DNA of 64,000 nucleotides from Coriolopsis trogii (lineage: Eukaryota > Basidiomycota > Agaricomycetes > Polyporales > Polyporaceae), in contig JAHYIO010000039.1 in assembly GCA_020543525.1 (NCBI GenBank), forward strand, positions 496,001 to 560,000, written 5' to 3'. Shown here in pieces: positions 57,846 to 64,000 of the stretch. Below the pieces are notes generated by a model. The model was not told where the DNA came from. It did not search any database and was given only the letters and a program-made list of their open reading frames with translations. Numbering within the stretch: position 1 is the stretch's first letter; each line of letters begins with the position of its first letter. The translations under genes and the position numbers were made by a program.

Positions 57846-58403
57846 CGTAAACTGCATTGGCGGAAAGCCAGATCCGACCGGCACGCAGCGCTGGAGCATC
57901 CGGCAATGCTCCTGCAGACCTACTATCCGCACCCGTGCGGCTCGTGTTGAGAGCTATCTGAAGCTTGTCACTTCGTGCGCGAGGTGCCACACAGCATCGG
58001 AGGAGGGCTCGGGTATGTTGCGGTAAGACCGAGCGGCTCCGGCTGTCGCATGGAAGCTCAGAATCAAGGATGCGGAAGTGCGCGGCGTGCTCAGGGCTGG
58101 TTCTGGTTTTGTGTGGGAGAAGAGTGTCGAGCGCGCGAGGATGGGCGTATGCGAGACGTCTGTGACGCTGTCAGAGCCAGATTTGTGAGCCAAAGTACGG
58201 GCATCGGGATCGCCAAGGTTGGGGGCCCGAACACGGCCGAGAGCCCTCGATGGCGACACGGAGTTTTGAACCGCACAGTGCCCCTCGTGCCCACCCCGGG
58301 CAGATACGGGACACGGGGATAGCTTTCAACAACCTCCGCACCCAATAACGACGGGGAAACCTGACATTTCGCATGCTGGTTATCGAACGACTCACCGGTG
58401 GTC
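57846..58403. repeat. Unit 2 of a diverged direct duplication
   Basis: Begins AACTGCATTGGCGGAAAGCC, contains AACCGCACAGTGCCCCTCGT and ends near TTATCGAACGACTCACC, mirroring unit 1 with many substitutions and indels. Age is considerable, judging from the divergence. Confidence 0.6.
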
Positions 58404-61061
58404 CACCGACAGAGCCTGTAACGTCCAAGCACCAAGCGGCAGGGTGTCCGAGGGCTCGTCTTGAAAGTCATCGATCGGAAAACTTTTCGAGGCGCTCTCT
58501 TTGCAGGGTTGCAGAACAATAGGAACACGGGGTAGGCGGTTGGACAGAAGGAGACTCGACGGGGGAGTGTGGTTGTGGTCCTGTTGTTGGGAGGCTTGCC
58601 TCATGACATATTCGTGCCCTGTTATTCTCTTCTGCATTCTTGACGCGTAAATTGCGTGTGGAACACATTTGCCCGTGGAAGACGTGCGGAGCTTGCGTGT
58701 GGGCCTGCATAAGGACCGGATGGTCGAAAACCTTCTTTGAGCCGATGAGGCAGGAAGAAAAGGAGAGCACCACGTACCGGGGCAGGAAACACGCCGCCGT
58801 GGCTCTCGACCGTCGTGCATACCAAGGCCATCTACGTCACAACGCGCTCAGGGGCTACGACACCTCAGCCTCCGGTGGATATGACTAAGGACTACGGGAC
58901 GCGTAATGCGAGAAGATCCTGTAGGAAATCCCGGGAAGCAGGTTGTAGTGATGAGTTGTAATCCTCCTCATTGTCTGGCGAGCTCGATTCTTGCAGAGGT
59001 CAAGAGGACCCGTTTGTTTCTTGTAAGCGTATTAGCGTTATATGCGAAGCAAGGCTGCGAGTTAGTCAGGAGGACAGATGCAGCAAGTCATAGGTTCAAA
59101 CTGCTCATATGCGTACCTCCTTAGGCTCTCTGGCACCGTGTTCGAGCTAACCTCGCGCGCAACCTGCAGGGGCCGGAGGGAATGACACTGTGATCTCCAA
59201 CGTGGAAACCGACCTTCTTCCAATTCCCGTACCCGATGCGAGCTCCGCCATGCACTGGCAGCATGGGCCTCAGATTGTGCGCGTTAGCATACTGGTACTG
59301 AACGCGACGCGTGGTGTCTGTTTGCTCGCAAACGCTGTCCAGGACATACTATGCCAAAGTAGGTGTCAAAGAATCTGGAGTACACAATGTCGTCGCATCC
59401 GAGTCAAAGTCGACAGTGTGTCAAGCGTGAGTTGCATAGGACTTGCCTTCGAGTCTCGACCCGTCCCCAGCATAAACTTCGACCGGCATCCTTCCAAGGT
59501 CGCGATATCACGATACACAGCACATTCTAGGAGTAATTTTCCGAGTTACAGTGCATGTGTATCTCAAGCACTTGTATAGGATTTCCGTAGGGTGTAAACA
59601 TGGAGAGAACGCTAGTCGTGGACCAGGCGATGATGATGGACGGCGCTCAAGGACACGGGCGCTTGAGAATACGGCGCCAGCGCGGCTTTGTCCGCTACCG
59701 CCACCATCAGTGGGGACGGGCAGCGCCCGCTTTACCGAGCTAGCCGGCGTCCAGGCGTCTATGACCTCGGCTGACCTCGGCTACAGCAGAGATAATCTTT
59801 TCGGCGTCTGTCACTGCTGTGAGTTATCTCGAGCACACGGCATTCTTCGGCACGCCATTGCGCCACTGTAAGCGAGACGAGCGATGGTACATACCTTGTA
59901 AACCAGATCCCTGTGTCTTTTCTCTCTTGATCTCCTATGCTAAGAGTTACATTGATCCCTATGTATGTACTCTACAACTATCCTGAGCCGATTCAGAAAG
60001 GAACCCTTCATCGTAAAGATATTGAGTATACCAGAATGCCCATGTTTAGGCGCCCATAACTCGAGCTCTACATGCATGTATCTTGCATTGAATTCTCGGG
60101 CTCAGACATATAGTCAGTGTAGAAGTAAATGTTAGAGAATACTTTTGTGATATTTCTTACTCTATGTCCTTCTACGAGCCACCTCAGACATGTGGATGGC
60201 CCAGCTTCCCGCTCTACATTGTTGCAAAGTAGGCGAATGCTGGCTTCGTGTGTGTACATGGAAATTCCTCTCATAGAATACCGTTGAAGGCCTGGGACCT
60301 TATGTGTATGTAATCTCCATCCCTGCGGACAATTTGACTATGCATACGATGTGCGGAGACAGTGTTTTGAGCGTATGCAGTTATGCAGCTCTCAGCCACA
60401 GACCATCCAAATTGATCGGTTAGCCGTCGGAGTTTGATTCGAGAGAGGTCTCCGGGTGGCCTAATCTCGGTTAGATGACCTCCGCAGAGTTATCAGCTTT
60501 CGTCGCGATATCTGTGCGCGCTTGGACTCGTGCGAACTGGACGCCGGCAAGCGGGCGCTGCCCGTCCCCACCATCAGGAGGCTCGCCGCGTTCATGGCGT
60601 GGACAATCACTTTGCTTTCAAAGCCTCCCTGACATCTCCGTTGGCACTCGCTCGTTTTCTGGGTCTGACACCGTCTATGTGGCTTGACATCCGTACGACT
60701 TATGCGGGACGTTGGCAACCCGCCGCTGTTGCTAGGCAAAGCTCGAGCGCTGTAAACATGCTCCAGCTTCGCCAGGTTTTGTATCCTTCACGCCTTCGGA
60801 GGTAAGGCAAAGAGAGATAGACATTACCGTGGACTGTCATTTGACGTATTCTATACTCTAACTCAGTTTCTACTCTCACGCAATCTTTTTAGCAAAGCAG
60901 GTCGTGTCGAACCTGTCGGACATCGTCGTCACTCTGTACTCTTTGTTGTATGGCTGAAGGAACAATCTTCGAGTCTCTCTACGCCTACATAAGGATGCTG
61001 CCTCCTGGCTCGAAGAGCAGCTCACGTTTTTCATCCTCCTCTCTTCCCGACCTTCGACGCC
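58404..61061. other. Gene-poor stretch with an inverted repeat
   Basis: No gene recognised. A segment around 59718-59755 (GGGGACGGGCAGCGCCCGCT, then GCCGGCGTCCAG) recurs inverted around 60538-60575, about 0.8 kb away, with a 12-nt insertion difference inside the match. This may be the remains of a mobile or duplicated sequence. The last 200 nt precede the 61062 gene. Confidence 0.4.
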
Positions 61062-61750
61062 ATGCAGCTCCATCAGCCTACTCCTCGTCGCCCCTCCCAG
61101 GTCCCAAACGTTGTAGCCCGGCTCAACCAGATGGCACGTGAAAGCCACTCAGAAGGACCTTCACAAAAGCCTGCACCAAACCCCGGTCTCTCCATCAATC
61201 CAGACACTGCACGCGAGATCGAACGTTGCCTTCTCCACTCCCGCGCGTACGCGCTCGCCAAACCAGACAAGTATCCGATCTCGTACCGCATCCACACACA
61301 ATTCTCGGCGCTCGCCACCGCGAACCAGCCCCAAGGAAATTACGGCGTACACGCCCTGGGCGACTTCGGCTTCATGAAGTACTGGACGGGCGCCGAAGCC
61401 GGCTTCGAGCTGGCCATGATCTGGGTGTGTAGAGAGTACGGGATCGATCCGGTCGACTACTGGAAGGCCATCTGCTCTCCGGAATGCCTGGCTTATGTTG
61501 AGGAGCAGAAGATGGCGACTGGTGATGCTTGGACAGATTGGGAGGAGATGTATGCGCAGAAGGAGTTTGCGATCGACCCGACTTCGTTCACGCAGGCCAC
61601 ATACGCGATCGCAGGTCCTTTCAAAAAGCAGTACGACGCGGTAGAGGCACGGAATGGTGAGCGAAGTCGACGGCCTCCACATCTATAGCACTGATGTCGA
61701 ATTCGTATTTTGTAGCTTACATGGCTTACGTTGCACCGCCGCGCGGGTAA
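61062..61750 (+). CDS. Uncharacterised protein, paralogue A of a tandem pair
   Basis: Start MQLHQPTPRRPSQVPNVVAR. Core motifs shared with paralogue B: the REIE(R/H)CLL helix, AYALAKPDKYPISYRIHTQF, VHALGDFGFMKYWTG, FELAMIWVCREYGIDPVDYW, and FAIDPTSFTQATYAIAGPFK. One intron after RN (GTGAGC donor near 61658, TTGTAG acceptor near 61716) leads to a short last exon AYMAYVAPPRG that ends at 61750. About 210 residues, no signal peptide or membrane span. I do not recognise the family. The conserved aromatic and acidic positions between A and B, with divergent N-termini, indicate a selected protein rather than a chance frame. Confidence 0.6.
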
Positions 61751-62537
61751 CGGGACTTTCGAGTTTCAGAAACCGCCACAAGTTTCGGCGTTCAGCATGT
61801 GATGACTCTATGTGACCTCCGTACATCTCTATTGATTAATTGTACATTATCTGCCACGGCGTATTAGGCCTCAATGTTATGAATGCAAAGATTTGTAGGG
61901 TAGGAGCTCCGGTGTAGGCGCTAGCGTGGATTGACATACGCCCCGTCTGATGGCGACCGAAAGGTTGTCGATGGTTCGTACTATTGGTCCAATGCATTCA
62001 GGCGGCTTTGTTGTGGCTGTGGGGTTCACATATTACTGCATCGTGCTGGTGGCCGGTGGAGTTGACCGACATGCTGTTGGGCGCTTTTACCTACTCACGC
62101 TTTGTCCGCTACCACTATGGCCTATCCCACAACAACACTCGGTTGGGTTCATGCTTCGTATATATCCAATGGCAACCTCGGCTTAATTGACATACTATAG
62201 TGCTAGATATTCTGTGATGTTCTTGAACGGGCCGGGTCAAACTTCCTGAACATGCCATCTGCTCCGGAGTACAATGTTCAGATTGCCACTGGCTTTGGCC
62301 ACGACGTTCAGATCGGATTCCCTGGCATCAGACAAAGCTCGTCAAAGCATTCTGTGACATTTACATACTAGGTTGTGGCAGCTCCGTTGCTATATGACAT
62401 TGACATGTGGCTGAGCTTGCTTTGTCAAAAAGCTCAAGCGACTGTGAGTATGTCTTTGCAGGCCTACTTAAACTGCTGTCCCTCTCCGCAGGTTACTCAT
62501 CAACCTCGAGAATCTTACCCTCCCATTCTACATCAAG
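61751..62537. other. Spacer between the tandem paralogues
   Basis: No gene recognised; it should contain the 3' end of paralogue A and the promoter of B. Frames at 61950-62190 plus have hydrophobic composition but no motif. Confidence 0.4.
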
Positions 62538-63317
62538 ATGTCCATCTCTCTGGCTCAACCCCGCCCGAAGCGTCCCTCCCCCATTAAAGTGCTCGAACAA
62601 AAGGTCTCCGAAGAGCTCGAAAACGTGCGGGAAACATTACGGACCACACGTCCCCTACATCCCGACATCGTACGCGAAATCGAGCACTGCCTCCTCAACG
62701 AGCCCCGCGCGTATGCCCTCACGAAGCCTGACAAGTACCCTATATTGCACCGTCTCCAGCTTCAGCTCCAAGAGCTCAGGGCCGTACCCGTTAAATCCGA
62801 GGAGCCCGCTCGAGGTGGCCACTACCCGGTACATGCGCTCGCTGATTACTATTTCGACTTCGCCGAGTACTGTACCGGGGAAGCCCGGGACGGCGAGGAG
62901 CTGGCGATGATCTGGGTGTGTAGAGGGTACAAGGTCGATCCGGTTGACTACCGGAACGCCATCAGCTCCGCTGAATGCGAGAAGTTCGTGAAGGAGAGCA
63001 AGCAGGCGAATCCGGCCCAGTGGGAGCTATGGGAGGTAGCGTATGCGAGTAAAAGGTTTGCGATGGACCCAACGTCATACGCGAAGGCAACATATGCGCT
63101 CACGGGTCCGTTCAAGAAGCAGTTCGACGCGGTACAGGAACAGGCAGGTGAGTCACCTCAGCAGGCCTTGGTTCGTTCGAGTCACCGAGCTGCAGTACTA
63201 ATGAGAGTGTTCTCCAAGATTGGGATGCTTGCCCGGTGTAATCGACGCAACTGGTTTACCTCGATCTATTACGATACGACGTATTATTCGACAGTAGAGT
63301 GCTTCGTTTGTCCTTGA
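62538..63317 (+). CDS. Uncharacterised protein, paralogue B of a tandem pair
   Basis: Start MSISLAQPRPKRPSPIKVLE, then the shared core: VREIEHCLLNEPRAYALTKP, KYPILHRLQLQLQELR, HYPVHALADYYFDFAEYCTG, ELAMIWVCRGYKVDPVDYRN, SSAECEKFVKESKQ, FAMDPTSYAKATYALTGPFK and KQFDAVQEQAG. At the point where A is spliced, B has a GTGAGT donor near 63148; the frame also stays open through it to 63317, so the true C-terminus is uncertain (an intron ending at CTGCAG near 63193 would be in frame). About 240-260 residues. Family unknown; same strand and spacing as A, consistent with tandem duplication. Confidence 0.6.
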   Translation: MSISLAQPRPKRPSPIKVLEQKVSEELENVRETLRTTRPLHPDIVREIEHCLLNEPRAYALTKPDKYPILHRLQLQLQELRAVPVKSEEPARGGHYPVHALADYYFDFAEYCTGEARDGEELAMIWVCRGYKVDPVDYRNAISSAECEKFVKESKQANPAQWELWEVAYASKRFAMDPTSYAKATYALTGPFKKQFDAVQEQAGESPQQALVRSSHRAAVLMRVFSKIGMLARCNRRNWFTSIYYDTTYYSTVECFVCP

Positions 63318-64000
63318 TTGCCATCCGTCCATATACCCTATGTAATATAGACTGTCAGACTGGGCAGACCAGCTTACGACTCGAGTAATCAACCGCAGAG
63401 TCATGAAGGTTGACGATGATTCAGACTCAGCATACGCATCCTGTATCACAACAATCCGCGCCATCAGTCATGTGTAATTGAGCTCAGACCAGATGTAGTG
63501 AATATTGGGAGTAGCCGTCGCATAGTTGAATTACGGGGGCCACATTGGGCACTGCGTAGGCATCGTTCGCGCTCGAGGCCGCACTTCCTTGAAGGTCAGC
63601 GCGCCAACTTGAGCTTGATCCAGACCCCTGTTCAGCAATGTGGATTTGAGACTGAGTAAGTTATGTAAAGTTATGCAAGCCGTACTTCTCTGTCTTCGGA
63701 GTCCAGTACTACAGAGTGCAGCTGCTAGTATTTGAGGCGTGGCGGAAGGCTGCTCAAAGTCGTCACTAAGCGCTAGAAAAACTCTGGACACGGAAATAGC
63801 CGCTCGGAATGACTTCAAATTTCAACTCCGCCGCCCGTGGAATGGAATCAACCTTGTTTTGCTCCACTACCATCATGCCGTCCGATACTGAAGTACTGAT
63901 GACTGCTCGGAGAGATATACGGTGCACGATTACAAGGGGTCCTAGTCCAAAGGCAAGCTGCTTTACTTGAGTTCCAGCATCAAGAGATTGTGCGGGTATC
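63318..64000. other. Right-edge stretch without recognised gene
   Basis: Nothing recognisable. The minus frame 63531-63818 lacks motifs. A gene continuing past the window edge cannot be excluded. Confidence 0.4.

Noticed and set aside
1..64000. CRISPR arrays, bacterial operons, rRNA genes or ribosome-binding sites
   Set aside because: The spliced gene structures are eukaryotic; no regularly spaced direct repeats or rRNA-like segments were seen.

Overview
The window looks like nuclear DNA from a filamentous basidiomycete (Agaricomycete, plausibly a wood-decay polypore; this is inference from gene content and style, no marker gene was searched). Genes are split by many short introns (about 45-65 nt, GT-AG, with one probable GC-AG case), GC content is moderate to high, genes lie on both strands with short spacers, and the gene families (secreted S53 sedolisins, Zn2Cys6 regulators, HSL-type esterase, pogo/Fot1 and Tc1/mariner-like elements) fit such a genome.

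Layout. 0-5 kb and 15-25 kb hold three loci that share one arrangement: a sedolisin (tripeptidyl-peptidase-like protease) gene convergent with a member of an unrecognised small-protein family. Locus 1 has an intact sedolisin (2191-4264, minus) and a frameshifted small gene (801-1285, plus). Locus 2 has an intact, probably GPI-anchored sedolisin (15491-17948, plus), a broken small gene (18058-18402, minus) and an intact one (18832-19320, minus). Locus 3 has a scrambled sedolisin remnant (23260-23885, plus) and an intact small gene (24203-24688, minus). A complete pogo/Fot1-type DNA transposon (19369-22338) with perfect 26-bp terminal inverted repeats sits between loci 2 and 3.

6-14 kb is a conserved housekeeping block: an ArfGAP, an F-box-like protein, the DNA double-strand-break nuclease MRE11, and a nucleotide-sugar/triose-phosphate-type transporter divergent from MRE11. 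24.8-35 kb carries a short coiled-coil-like protein, a HAD-fold protein, a KPWE-motif peroxisomal protein (PEX39-like), a TIR-bounded mobile element whose truncated transposase runs into a captured GNAT acetyltransferase fragment, an alpha/beta-hydrolase, a TPR protein, a 500-bp MITE and a small unknown gene. 35.5-44 kb has three large or conserved nuclear genes on the minus strand: an EST1/SMG7-like protein, a Swi2/Snf2 helicase and a POM34-like nuclear-pore membrane protein.

44-51 kb is a gene-free stretch of about 6.8 kb ahead of a large Zn2Cys6 transcription-factor gene (51008-55592). 55.6-61 kb is again gene-poor, with a diverged tandem duplication and an inverted repeat. The right end has two adjacent paralogous genes of an unrecognised family (61062-61750 and 62538-63317).

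Exon models were assembled by eye from splice consensus, reading-frame continuity and family conservation; starts and some small exons are therefore approximate.
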